64,000 bases of DNA from Pseudomonas sp. H1h (GTDB lineage Bacteria; Pseudomonadota; Gammaproteobacteria; Pseudomonadales; Pseudomonadaceae): the NCBI RefSeq assembly GCF_000633255.1, contig NZ_AYMJ01000020.1:1-64000 (forward strand), written 5' to 3'. Shown piece after piece: positions 33,907-41,911 of the stretch (positions within the stretch are counted from its first letter, which is position 1; each line of letters starts with the position of its first letter). The translations under genes were made by a program, and so were the position numbers. The notes beneath the pieces were generated by a model. That model saw nothing but the letters and a program-made list of their open reading frames with translations. It was not told the origin of the DNA and made no database searches.

Positions 33907-35259
33907 ATGTCTGACCGCTATATCGACTTCGCCAACTCATCCATCGGCCACCGTTTGGTCGGGGCTTTGGGCCTGCCGTCGCCGGTGCGGCTGGAACGCT
34001 GGCAGGCCGGGCGCCTGCGGCCGGTGGACGGTGCACTGCTGATCGGCGGCGGGCCGCTGGCCGAACGGGTCAATGCGTTCGCCAACCGCCTGACCGATGC
34101 GATCTACAGCTATGGCACCGAACCCTCGATGGCCACCGCGTGGATTCCGGGCCACGGCCCGAAACTCAAGGCCGTGGTGTTCGACGCCAGCGACCTGCAG
34201 CACACCGACCAGCTCAAACAACTGCGCGAATTCTTCCAGCCGCTGATGAAGAATCTCGAACACAGCGCGCACCTGGTGATTCTCGGGCGCGCCCCGGAAA
34301 CCCTGCGCGATCCCTTTGTGTCCAGTGCGCAACGAGCGCTCGAAGGTTTCTCGCGCTCGCTGGCCAAGGAGCTGCGCAGTGGCGGCACGCTGCAACTGAT
34401 CTATGTCGGTGACGGTGCCGAGGAACAACTGGAAGGCCCGTTGCGATTTTTTCTTTCACCGAAAAGTGCCTTTGTCTCCGGGCAGGTGATTCGCCTGACC
34501 GCGTGCGCCACCCCAGTCACCGACTGGACCCGTCCATTGGCCGGACGCAAGGCGCTGGTCACCGGCGCAGCACGCGGCATCGGCGCATCGATTGCCGAGA
34601 CCCTGGCCCGTGATGGCGCCGAGGTGATCCTGCTCGACGTACCGCCGGCCAAGACTGATCTGGAAGCCCTCGCCGCACGCCTCGGTGGCCGCGCGATCAC
34701 CCTCGACATCTGCGCCGAAGACGCCGCTACGCAACTGATCGAACACCTGCCGGACGGCCTCGACATTCTGGTGCACAACGCCGGGATTACCCGCGACAAG
34801 ACCCTGGCCAACATGACCCCGGAATTCTGGGACGCGGTGCTGGCGGTCAACCTCAATGCCCCGCAAGTGCTGACCAAAGCCCTGCTCGACAGCGGCACCC
34901 TGCACGACAATGCACGGGTGATTCTGCTGGCCTCGATCAGCGGCATTGCCGGCAACCGTGGGCAGACCAACTACGCGGCCAGCAAGGCCGGGTTGATCGG
35001 CCTGGCCCAGGCGTGGGCGCCCACGCTGCTCGAACGCGGCATCAGCATCAACGCCGTGGCACCGGGCTTCATCGAAACCCAGATGACCGCGCACATCCCG
35101 TTCGGTCTGCGTGAGGCCGGACGGCGCATGAGTTCGCTGGGCCAGGGCGGCTTGCCGCAAGACGTCGCCGAAGCCGTTGCGTGGCTGGCACAACCGGGTA
35201 CCGGCGCGTTCACCGGACAAGCGCTGCGGGTCTGTGGACAAAGTGTTCTGGGGGCGTAG
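33907..35259 (+). CDS. high-molecular-weight 3-oxoacyl reductase (FabG4-type)
   Basis: A 450-aa SDR of the long FabG4 class. A catalytically silent N-terminal Rossmann-like domain covers residues 1-205, then a complete SDR domain with VTGAARGIG, HNAGITRDKTLANM, catalytic Ser in LLASISGIAG and YAASKAGL. The start follows TTGGAGAG. These enzymes use NADH on 3-oxoacyl-CoA or -ACP. It overlaps no neighbour but is followed by the MaoC gene after two bases, so they form an operon. Confidence 0.86.
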   Translation: MSDRYIDFANSSIGHRLVGALGLPSPVRLERWQAGRLRPVDGALLIGGGPLAERVNAFANRLTDAIYSYGTEPSMATAWIPGHGPKLKAVVFDASDLQHTDQLKQLREFFQPLMKNLEHSAHLVILGRAPETLRDPFVSSAQRALEGFSRSLAKELRSGGTLQLIYVGDGAEEQLEGPLRFFLSPKSAFVSGQVIRLTACATPVTDWTRPLAGRKALVTGAARGIGASIAETLARDGAEVILLDVPPAKTDLEALAARLGGRAITLDICAEDAATQLIEHLPDGLDILVHNAGITRDKTLANMTPEFWDAVLAVNLNAPQVLTKALLDSGTLHDNARVILLASISGIAGNRGQTNYAASKAGLIGLAQAWAPTLLERGISINAVAPGFIETQMTAHIPFGLREAGRRMSSLGQGGLPQDVAEAVAWLAQPGTGAFTGQALRVCGQSVLGA

Positions 35260-35261
35260 GC

Positions 35262-36116
35262 ATGAGCATTGAATGGCACACCCTCGACCGCGAACCGAGC
35301 TTGCCCGGGCTGTATGCGCGGGCCGCGACGCGCCGCAAGATCACCGGCACCCAACTGCCCGACAGTGGCTTGCGCTGCTGGGTCGATGTCGACGCGCAGA
35401 AACTGGCGGCCTATCGCAAGGTCTGCGGCTTTGCCGATGACGGCCTGTTGCCGCCGACCTATCCACACATCCTCGCGTTCGCCCTGCAAATGCAATTGCT
35501 CACCGCCAAGGACTTTCCGTTCCCTCTGTTGGGGCTTATTCACCTGAGCAACCGTATCCGTGTCTTGCGGCCGATGGGCGGAATCAGTCGCGCGCAAGTC
35601 GGTGTCCGGGTGCACAACCTGCAACCGCATCCCAAAGGTGCGACCTTCGATGTGCTGACCACTCTGGATGATCAACTCGGACCGCTGTGGGAAGCCGAAA
35701 GCCAGATGCTCTGTCGCGGGGTGAAGCTTGATGGTGAACCTGTCGAGCACATTTGGGAGCCCTCGCAGGTGTTGACGCAAGTGGCGCAATGGAAAGCGCC
35801 GGCCGACATCGGTCGGCAATACGCCAAAGTTTCCGGCGACTACAACCCGATCCACCTGAGCGCCGCCAGCGCCAAACTGTTCGGCTTTCCCACCGCGATT
35901 GCCCATGGACTGTGGAACAAGGCGCGAACCCTCGCGGCGCTGGCCGATCACTTGCCCAAGGCCAACCTTGAAGTGGCAATGCACTTTCGCAAACCGGTGC
36001 GCTTGCCCAGTGAGGTTTCGCTGCTGGCAAGTGCGCCGGGGTCGAGTGGAGAATTACGCCTGATCGGCGCGGGGGATCTGGAGCACATGGTCGGACAGTG
36101 GCAGCCGATTGCCTGA
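35262..36116 (+). CDS. MaoC-family (R)-enoyl-CoA hydratase, double hotdog
   Basis: A 284-aa MaoC dehydratase. The second hotdog fold carries the hydratase motif in SGDYNPIHLSAASAKLFGFPTAIAHG near residues 187-212; the N-terminal half is a degenerate hotdog. It would hydrate enoyl-CoA to the 3-hydroxyacyl form that the upstream reductase could oxidise or make. The start lies two bases after the reductase stop; the ribosome-binding site is inside that gene. A strong terminator follows at 36224. Confidence 0.85.
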   Translation: MSIEWHTLDREPSLPGLYARAATRRKITGTQLPDSGLRCWVDVDAQKLAAYRKVCGFADDGLLPPTYPHILAFALQMQLLTAKDFPFPLLGLIHLSNRIRVLRPMGGISRAQVGVRVHNLQPHPKGATFDVLTTLDDQLGPLWEAESQMLCRGVKLDGEPVEHIWEPSQVLTQVAQWKAPADIGRQYAKVSGDYNPIHLSAASAKLFGFPTAIAHGLWNKARTLAALADHLPKANLEVAMHFRKPVRLPSEVSLLASAPGSSGELRLIGAGDLEHMVGQWQPIA

Positions 36117-36223
36117 GTCCTCGCCTCGGGTTTTCCATCCGCCGGGAGCCCGGCAAGCCTGTAAATTGTGTGTATATCACTTAAGTTTTTCCGCGCCGTG
36201 CACCGCGCCCTGAAAAACATCCA

Positions 36224-36248
36224 GCCTTGATTTTCAAGGCTTTTTTTT
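36224..36248 (+). terminator. Rho-independent terminator after maoC gene
   Basis: Stem GCCTTGA-TTT-TCAAGGC (36224-36240) followed by eight T (36241-36248). Classical form. Confidence 0.9.
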
Positions 36249-36264
36249 GCGCGTTTATATCCTC

Positions 36265-36317
36265 GGTATTAGTCCTTAGGCGCTGTGCAGCGCCTTATAT
36301 ATAAAGGCGTTAATACC
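36265..36317 (+). promoter_or_regulatory. nested inverted-repeat element in the lipoprotein upstream region
   Basis: Outer arms GGTATTA (36265-36271) and TAATACC (36311-36317) enclose a perfect hairpin AGGCGCTG-TG-CAGCGCCT (36278-36295) and a TATATA stretch. It lies 125 bp before the lipoprotein ATG. It could be a structured RNA leader or a protein-binding site; its role is not known. Confidence 0.4.
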
Positions 36318-36442
36318 AACTTGAGAATGGCAGGAAGCGGCGGCGCGATTGAGATTGGCACCACGGACGAGGCATTACCGGCAACAGATCGGTGAGCCAT
36401 CGAAAACGACGAATGTTGTTACAGGTGCAAGGAATCTCAATC

Positions 36443-38116
36443 ATGAAAACTCAAGTGTGGTGCAAATCGGCAACAGCGCTGGCATTGATCCTCTCCCTTG
36501 GCCTGGCAGGCTGCAGCAGCGGCGGTGGCGGCCATCACAGCAGCTCCGGCAGCTCATCGCCAGACAGTGCGGCAGCAGGCAGCGGTGGTACCAGCGGAAC
36601 CGGCGGAACCAGCGGAACCGGCGGAACCGGTGGTTCGGATACCGGAACCGGAGGAACCGCCGGCACAGGCGGAACCGGTGGCACGAGTGGCACAGGAGGA
36701 ACCGGAGGCACGGGCACCGCTGGCACAGGTGGTACCGGCGGTACAGGTGGCACCGGCACTGGCGGCACGGGTGGCACCGGTGGCACTGGAGGAACCGGAG
36801 GCACAGGTGGCACAGGCGGAACTGATCCGACGGGCCCGACCACTACCCCATTGGTGACCACGACCCTGGTGCAGGATGTTGGCAAAACGGTCAGCGGCGT
36901 CGGCGACGGCGTCGGCCAGGTCGGCGATTCGCTGAGCACCGTTCCGGTCGTCGGTGGCGTCGTGCAAAGCGCGGCCAACACCGCCGGCAATGTGGTCAGC
37001 ACCTTGGGTAATGGTGTGGCCAACGGTATCGGCAAACTGGGCACGGTTGACAATGGCCTGGGCGTGACCGCCTCCTCGGTGGGCGGCGTGGTGACGGATG
37101 TCGGCAACGGCGTCTCGGACCTGAGCGGCAAACTGGCGACCGCCACCGGCAGCGTTCCAGTCGTCGGCGGCGTGGTCACCAAAGTCGCACCGGTGCTCGA
37201 TGGCGTTGGCGAAAAAGTCACCATGCTCGGCGACACCCTTAGCCTTGCCACGACCACCGGCCCGCTCGGTTCAGTGACCAAGAGCGTCGGCAACGGCCTG
37301 GTGCCAGTGATTGCGATGGTTGAAAGCACCACCGACAAAGTAGGCGATGCGACCGGCCTCGGCGCTCCGCTCAATGGCGTGATCGGCCAGGTCGGTGGCG
37401 CAGTCAAAAGTCTCGGCGGTCAGGTTACCGGCGCTGGCAGCGGCAATGCCCTGACCAATACCGTCGGCGGCGCCCTGACCAACGTCGGCACCACGGTTGG
37501 CAAAGCCGGCGGTCTGGTCGACAACGGCACCGCGTCCGGTGGTGGCCTGGGCGGCGGTCTGGGTGGCGGGCTGGGTGGCGGGCTGGGCGGTACCGGCTTG
37601 CTGCAAACCGTTGGCGGCGCCGTAGTCAACGTCGGCAGCGGTCTGAACGCCGGCAACACCAACGGTGCAGTCAGTGCCGGTGGCGTCACCACCGCTTCGC
37701 TGGGCAACACCGTTGCTTCGCTCAACACCGTCCTCGGTGGTTCGGGCACACCGATCACTGCCACTACCTCGCCGCTGGCGACAGTCGGTGCCACGGTGGG
37801 CGCAGGGCTTAACCCGGTGACCACTGCGGTCACCAGCGTGACCCAACAAGTCGGCGCCTCGACAGGCCTGGGTGCACCGGTCGCCGGCCTCACCGGTCAG
37901 GTCGGCGGAGCGGTCAGCACAGTCGGCGCGACCATCGCGTCCACCAACAACCCGGTCACCACCGCGGTCGGTGGTGTGGTCAGCAACGTGGGCGGTACCG
38001 TCGCTGCCGTCGGAGGCCTGCTCAACGGTGGCACCAGCACCGGCGGCACCGCAACCGGAGGACTGGGCGGTGTACTCGGTGGCCTGACTGGCGCTCTGGG
38101 AGGCAACAAACGCTAA
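36443..38116 (+). CDS. collagen-like, Gly/Thr-rich lipoprotein
   Basis: A 557-aa predicted lipoprotein with lipobox LGLAGC (Cys24). Residues about 26-45 are Gly/Ser/His-rich; about 46-127 are a GGT/GTG low-complexity array in which every second or third residue is Gly (collagen-like without Pro). After it comes a long region of VGG-containing repeats. VPVVGGVV occurs twice, and a unit starting (A/S)TGLGAP recurs at residues 303 and 473. The start follows AAGGA. It lacks a haemagglutinin-type TPS domain. Position upstream of an FhaC-like transporter suggests surface exposure or a matrix role. Confidence 0.78.
   Translation: MKTQVWCKSATALALILSLGLAGCSSGGGGHHSSSGSSSPDSAAAGSGGTSGTGGTSGTGGTGGSDTGTGGTAGTGGTGGTSGTGGTGGTGTAGTGGTGGTGGTGTGGTGGTGGTGGTGGTGGTGGTDPTGPTTTPLVTTTLVQDVGKTVSGVGDGVGQVGDSLSTVPVVGGVVQSAANTAGNVVSTLGNGVANGIGKLGTVDNGLGVTASSVGGVVTDVGNGVSDLSGKLATATGSVPVVGGVVTKVAPVLDGVGEKVTMLGDTLSLATTTGPLGSVTKSVGNGLVPVIAMVESTTDKVGDATGLGAPLNGVIGQVGGAVKSLGGQVTGAGSGNALTNTVGGALTNVGTTVGKAGGLVDNGTASGGGLGGGLGGGLGGGLGGTGLLQTVGGAVVNVGSGLNAGNTNGAVSAGGVTTASLGNTVASLNTVLGGSGTPITATTSPLATVGATVGAGLNPVTTAVTSVTQQVGASTGLGAPVAGLTGQVGGAVSTVGATIASTNNPVTTAVGGVVSNVGGTVAAVGGLLNGGTSTGGTATGGLGGVLGGLTGALGGNKR
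36585..36825 (+). repeat. GGN-ACN-GGN coding repeat array
   Basis: About 240 bp of 6- and 9-base units (GGAACCGGC, GGTGGCACC and variants) encode the Gly/Thr array of the lipoprotein. Unit number is likely to vary between strains by slippage, in multiples of three so that the frame is kept. Confidence 0.8.
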
Positions 38117-38170
38117 ATTGCACCTGGCCGATTCGACGGCCTCACCTACAGCGCCTACGCTTGGTTGAGG

Positions 38171-38202
38171 GCGGAAGACTCCCACGAGTCTTCCGCTTTT
38201 TT
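38171..38202 (+). terminator. terminator between lipoprotein and FhaC-type genes
   Basis: Stem GCGGAAGACTC-CCAC-GAGTCTTCCGC (38171-38196, 11 bp) followed by six T. It ends only 50 nt before the FhaC-type ATG, with no clear promoter between, so the transporter gene is expressed by read-through or from an unrecognised promoter. Confidence 0.88.
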
Positions 38203-38251
38203 CTTAGGAAAAAATTCCGTCCAGCGCTGTGATCTGACCATGGAGTGTCCT

Positions 38252-39922
38252 ATGCGCGTAATGGCATCTTTGCTGTTCCTCAGTCTCAGTTCCGCCGCCC
38301 TCGCCGACACCCTGCCCAGTTTTCTCAACAGCAACGAAACCACCCGCAACCTGCCCGTGCCGAACCTGCCGGCCGATGCCTACCGCCCGGCCGCCGCGCC
38401 ACTGCAAGTCCCCGAACCTGGCGCGGCCGCCGCGCAGCCGTTGTTGATGGAGACCAAAATCAATCTGAAGACCGTGCAGATCGAAGGCGGAACGATCTAC
38501 CCGCTCAACGAACTGGCCGAAGTCTACAAACCGCTGATCGGCCATCAGACCAGCCTGGCCGCTCTGATCGAAGCCACCCGCGACATCACCCGGCGCTATC
38601 AGAAGGACGGTTATCTGCTGTCCTATGCCTTCCTGCCGCAACAGCGCTTCGACGATGGTGTGGCGCGGGTGGTGCTGGTCGAAGGTTATGTGCGCGATGT
38701 CCAGGTGCAGGGCGATGTCGGCCGGGTCAAGGGCCTGCTCGACGAACTGGCGGCGAAAATCCAGGCCGAGCGGCCGCTGACCCGCAAGACGTTCGAACGC
38801 TACACCACCCTGATGACCCGCATCCCCGGCGTCACCATTCAGGCGCAAGTACCACCACCCGGCACCACCGACGGCGCGACAACGCTGGTTGCCCAGGCCA
38901 GTCGCAAACCGTTCACCAGCACCATGAGCACCACCGAAGACAACCGCAACGGCACTCAGGCACTGCTGGGGGTCAGCAGCAACTCGCAGACCGCCATGGG
39001 CGAGCAGTTAACCCTCAGCGGACTGTTTCCGCCGGGGGATGATCACGAACATTACTACCGCCTGGACTACAACCAGTTCCTCAACAGTGAAGGTACGCAA
39101 CTGAGCCTGTTTGCGTCGCGCTACCGGGCCGACCCGGGCACCAACGTGCTCACCAGCGACGGTTTCGAACTCAAGCCGCACAAGGAAGACGACCGTTATT
39201 CCATCGGTGTCAGCCACCCGTTCATTGCGGCATCAAACGAGTTGCTCAACGCCGGTGCGCGGCTGTATGCGGTGGATGACAAAAACCGTTATGACGTGGT
39301 CGGCTACCCGATCAGCATCGAAGAGCGCACCAACGTGCGCGCCCTCGCGTTCGAGGGCGACTGGCGCAAGACCGATGCCCGGCAACTGCGGATTCTCAGC
39401 GGTGGTCTGTACCAAGGCCTCGACAGCATGGGTGCGCACTCCAACAACCCGGCGCTGGACCTGAACTTCCTGCGTCTGCGACTCTCCGGGGTGCAGAGCG
39501 ACAAGTTCTTCGACAACTGGCAAGGCGTGCTTTCGGCGGCGCTGTACTGGAGTGACGACACCCTGCCCGACAGTGAACGCGCAGTGTTTGGCGGACAGAA
39601 TTTCGGCCGTGGCTACCCGGATGACCAGGCCTCGGGCGACAAGGGCTGGGGCGCGGCTTACGAGGTCAACTACAGCTTCAATCGCGACGGTAACTGGGTA
39701 CGCATTCTGCAACCGTACGTGGTGCTGGACCGTTCGAAAACCTGGTTCAACAAACTGCAGGTGCAGAGCAACGACCTGTCATCGGCGGCGGTGGGCCTGC
39801 GTTTTGGCGATGCCAAGTATTACAACATTGCGCTGGAGGCGGCCAAGCCAATGTCCGATGAGGCGCTGGATACGTTCAATCGTCGGGCGCGCTACAGCAT
39901 CAGTTTCAGCTATCAGCTTTAG
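38252..39922 (+). CDS. FhaC/ShlB/HecB-type outer-membrane transporter
   Basis: A 556-aa two-partner-secretion TpsB protein. Signal peptide covers residues 1-18 (to ALA). A proline-rich linker is followed by POTRA domains (from about 70, KTVQIEGGTIYPLNELAEVYKPLIG) and a 16-strand barrel with the L6 motif GRGYPDD near residue 455. Start 38252 follows GGAG; an upstream in-frame start lies inside the terminator. TpsB proteins export a TpsA exoprotein across the outer membrane, but no TpsA with a haemagglutination domain is adjacent. The preceding collagen-like lipoprotein is the only candidate partner in view. Confidence 0.87.
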   Translation: MRVMASLLFLSLSSAALADTLPSFLNSNETTRNLPVPNLPADAYRPAAAPLQVPEPGAAAAQPLLMETKINLKTVQIEGGTIYPLNELAEVYKPLIGHQTSLAALIEATRDITRRYQKDGYLLSYAFLPQQRFDDGVARVVLVEGYVRDVQVQGDVGRVKGLLDELAAKIQAERPLTRKTFERYTTLMTRIPGVTIQAQVPPPGTTDGATTLVAQASRKPFTSTMSTTEDNRNGTQALLGVSSNSQTAMGEQLTLSGLFPPGDDHEHYYRLDYNQFLNSEGTQLSLFASRYRADPGTNVLTSDGFELKPHKEDDRYSIGVSHPFIAASNELLNAGARLYAVDDKNRYDVVGYPISIEERTNVRALAFEGDWRKTDARQLRILSGGLYQGLDSMGAHSNNPALDLNFLRLRLSGVQSDKFFDNWQGVLSAALYWSDDTLPDSERAVFGGQNFGRGYPDDQASGDKGWGAAYEVNYSFNRDGNWVRILQPYVVLDRSKTWFNKLQVQSNDLSSAAVGLRFGDAKYYNIALEAAKPMSDEALDTFNRRARYSISFSYQL

Positions 39923-39930
39923 GCCATCAG

Positions 39931-39970
39931 CCAGACCGTCATCGCCGGCAAGCCGGCGATGACGGTCTGG
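39931..39970. repeat. perfect 19-bp inverted repeat, REP-like, between convergent genes
   Basis: CCAGACCGTCATCGCCGGC and its exact complement separated by AA, directly behind the FhaC-type stop. It contains the GCCGGCAAGCCGGC core of another repeat class seen in pseudomonads and probably also stops transcription from both sides. Confidence 0.75.
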
Positions 39971-39989
39971 CCCGGGTGTCGCAAGCAAG

Positions 39990-40262
39990 CTAGTTTTTAG
40001 TCTCGATCTTGCCGCCGGCATCCGGGTCATAGAAGTCCGGAATCTCGTACTTGTACTTCTTCAACCAGCGTTGCATCGCCAGTTCCCGTTCGGCTGCCGT
40101 GGCGGTTTGCGGTTTGGGCGAAGCGGCGTGATTGCGGCTTTGCAACACCAGCCAGCCTTCGGTTTCCTGTTGCTGCGCCGAAGCCGGTCCGGCGTCGATC
40201 GCCTGAGCCGCGAGCGGCAGGCCGAGCAGGGTCAGGCAGCACACACGGTGCAAGAGGTTCAT
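39990..40262 (-). CDS. DUF3613 periplasmic protein of the Tad cluster
   Basis: A 90-aa protein with signal peptide (residues 1-22, PLAAQA) and a short mature part matching the DUF3613 pattern: EGWLVLQSRNHAAS near residue 36, then a basic RELAMQRWLKKYKYEIPDFY segment. The start follows AGGGAG. It is the last gene of the minus-strand tad operon, 17 bp behind tadD. Function is unknown; its constant company with tad genes suggests pilus assembly. Confidence 0.75.
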   Translation of the reverse strand: MNLLHRVCCLTLLGLPLAAQAIDAGPASAQQQETEGWLVLQSRNHAASPKPQTATAAERELAMQRWLKKYKYEIPDFYDPDAGGKIETKN

Positions 40263-40279
40263 GGCGTTCTCCCTGAAAG

Positions 40280-41002
40280 TCACTTGATCGTCGACGGTTG
40301 TGGGTCAGCCACCACCGCCACCTGATTGCCGGCCGCCGTCGGGGCCTTGGCCGGAACCTTGAGCTTTTCCGCACGGCTCTGGGCTTCGGAGAATTGCTCC
40401 GGCGTCAGATGCGCACGGCTGACAATTTCAGCGGCTTGCTGCCAGTTGTTCTGGTACAGCAGCAAGGTCACCAGATTCAGTGGCGCCAGTTGATCGCTCT
40501 GCTTGAGTTCAATGGCGGTGAGGAACTCGAAGCGGGCGTCTTCAAGGCGCAGCTGATTGAGGTAGACCACGCCCAGGTCGTTGCGAATCTTGTCATTGGT
40601 CGGCGCCAGACGTACCGCGCGCTGCAAGTGCGCCTGCGCCTGGCCGTTGTCGCCACGGGCCGCATAGAGCTGGCCCAGGCCATGTTCGGCATCCGCCGTC
40701 AGGCAAGTACCGAGCAAGCCACGGTACAGCGGCTCGGCTTCGTTGCGCCCGAGCAACCGATAGACCCTGGCCTTGCGCAGGCGCACTTCAGCCAGGTTGT
40801 CGGGCAGGCTTTGCAGGTTGGCCAGGCTGGCGTGCAGCTTGCCGTCGTTGGCCAGATCGTCCGCCAGGTTCAGGGCCAGTTCCTGCTCGGAATCGAGCTT
40901 GCTGCAACTGGTCGGCGCCAGCATTGCCGACCACGGCGCCTGGCCGTCGGTGGCACAGCCACCGAGCATCAACAGACTTGCCACGACAATCAGTGCTTTC
41001 AT
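40280..41002 (-). CDS. tadD: TadD, TPR lipoprotein of Flp pilus assembly
   Basis: A 240-aa lipoprotein (lipobox LLMLGGC) with tetratricopeptide repeats from about residue 80 (AEHGLGQLYAARGDNGQAQAH and the next unit IRNDLGVVYLNQLRLEDARF). TadD is the pilotin-like protein of Tad systems, needed for outer-membrane secretin formation. Start 41002 follows GGAGAG. Order tadC-tadD matches other pseudomonads. Confidence 0.88.
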   Translation of the reverse strand: MKALIVVASLLMLGGCATDGQAPWSAMLAPTSCSKLDSEQELALNLADDLANDGKLHASLANLQSLPDNLAEVRLRKARVYRLLGRNEAEPLYRGLLGTCLTADAEHGLGQLYAARGDNGQAQAHLQRAVRLAPTNDKIRNDLGVVYLNQLRLEDARFEFLTAIELKQSDQLAPLNLVTLLLYQNNWQQAAEIVSRAHLTPEQFSEAQSRAEKLKVPAKAPTAAGNQVAVVADPQPSTIK

Positions 41003-41025
41003 CAAACGCTCTCCATGAGCCAACG

Positions 41026-41910
41026 TCAGTTTGCAAACGCCCGGGTAATCGCGGTGAACCCCGGACCGGCCAATACGATCAGCAAGGCAGGAAACAGAAA
41101 CAGCATCATCACCACCGACATCTTCGCCGACATCTTCGAGATGTATTCCTGCAGTCGGGTCAGGCGTCGATCATCGAGCAATTGCTTGAGCGCCAGCAGC
41201 GATTTCATCGCCCCGCCGCCCTGCTGAATCAGTTGCTGCAGGATCACGCAGGTGTCAGTGAATTCATCGACCGCGAGCATCACCGAGGCCTTGTTCAGTT
41301 CCTGTCCCAGCTCAAGTCCCGAGTCGACCCGCGCCAGAATCAGGCGCAGTTCGCGGGTCAGTTCCGGTAGCAGTTTTTGCCCTTCCAGGCTGAGCACGCG
41401 CAAGGCTTGTTCGACCGCCATGCCGGACTCGAACAGGATGCGCAACAGCGGAATGAACGTGGAAATCTCCACGGCGATGGTTTTCTGCCGACGCCCGGCG
41501 GCATACGCCAACAGCCGCTTGGGTAACAGGTACCCGCCACCTGCGGCGAACATGGGCACCAGCCAGCCGTTGGCCGCGTGGGGGAAAAACACTTCCTGCA
41601 GAAAGATCGCCAGTCCCAGCGCCAGCAACGGCGTGCCGATCTGGCAGGCGGCGTACAGCGAGCGCTCACTGGCGCGGCGCCAGCCGAGGCGGCTGAGCAA
41701 GGTCTGGGTTTCGCTGTCGATGCTCACCGAACGCTGGCCGAACCGGCTGCTGCCCAAGGCGCGCAGCCAATGGCCGAAACGGTTCTCGCGCACCAGATGG
41801 CCCTGCAACCGCTGGTTGACCTGGCGTACCCGGCGCCGCTCCGTCAGCAAGTGATTGACCACCAGCAACAGGGCACCGAGCAGCAGCATCAAGGCAGCGA
41901 GATAGACCAT
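41026..41910 (-). CDS. tadC: TadC, inner-membrane platform protein
   Basis: A 294-aa GspF-type membrane protein with helices at the N-terminus (AALMLLLGALLLVVNHLL), about residue 100 and the C-terminus. The T2SSF domain is at residues 125-250. The ATG at 41910 follows GGAG by eight bases and lies one base after the tadB stop; a GTG three codons earlier is too close to the ribosome-binding site. TadB and TadC form the platform that works with the TadA ATPase. Confidence 0.9.
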   Translation of the reverse strand: MVYLAALMLLLGALLLVVNHLLTERRRVRQVNQRLQGHLVRENRFGHWLRALGSSRFGQRSVSIDSETQTLLSRLGWRRASERSLYAACQIGTPLLALGLAIFLQEVFFPHAANGWLVPMFAAGGGYLLPKRLLAYAAGRRQKTIAVEISTFIPLLRILFESGMAVEQALRVLSLEGQKLLPELTRELRLILARVDSGLELGQELNKASVMLAVDEFTDTCVILQQLIQQGGGAMKSLLALKQLLDDRRLTRLQEYISKMSAKMSVVMMLFLFPALLIVLAGPGFTAITRAFAN

Positions 41911-41911
41911 T

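Larger units (their letters stand above)
36117..36442. other. 326-bp region between maoC gene and collagen-like lipoprotein
   Basis: It contains the maoC terminator (36224-36248), a nested inverted-repeat structure (36265-36317) and presumed promoter/leader for the lipoprotein. No protein-coding signal is visible. Confidence 0.6.

Noticed and set aside
36585..36825. Tandem short repeats as CRISPR or non-coding satellite
   Set aside because: The units keep one reading frame inside a lipoprotein with lipobox and ribosome-binding site.
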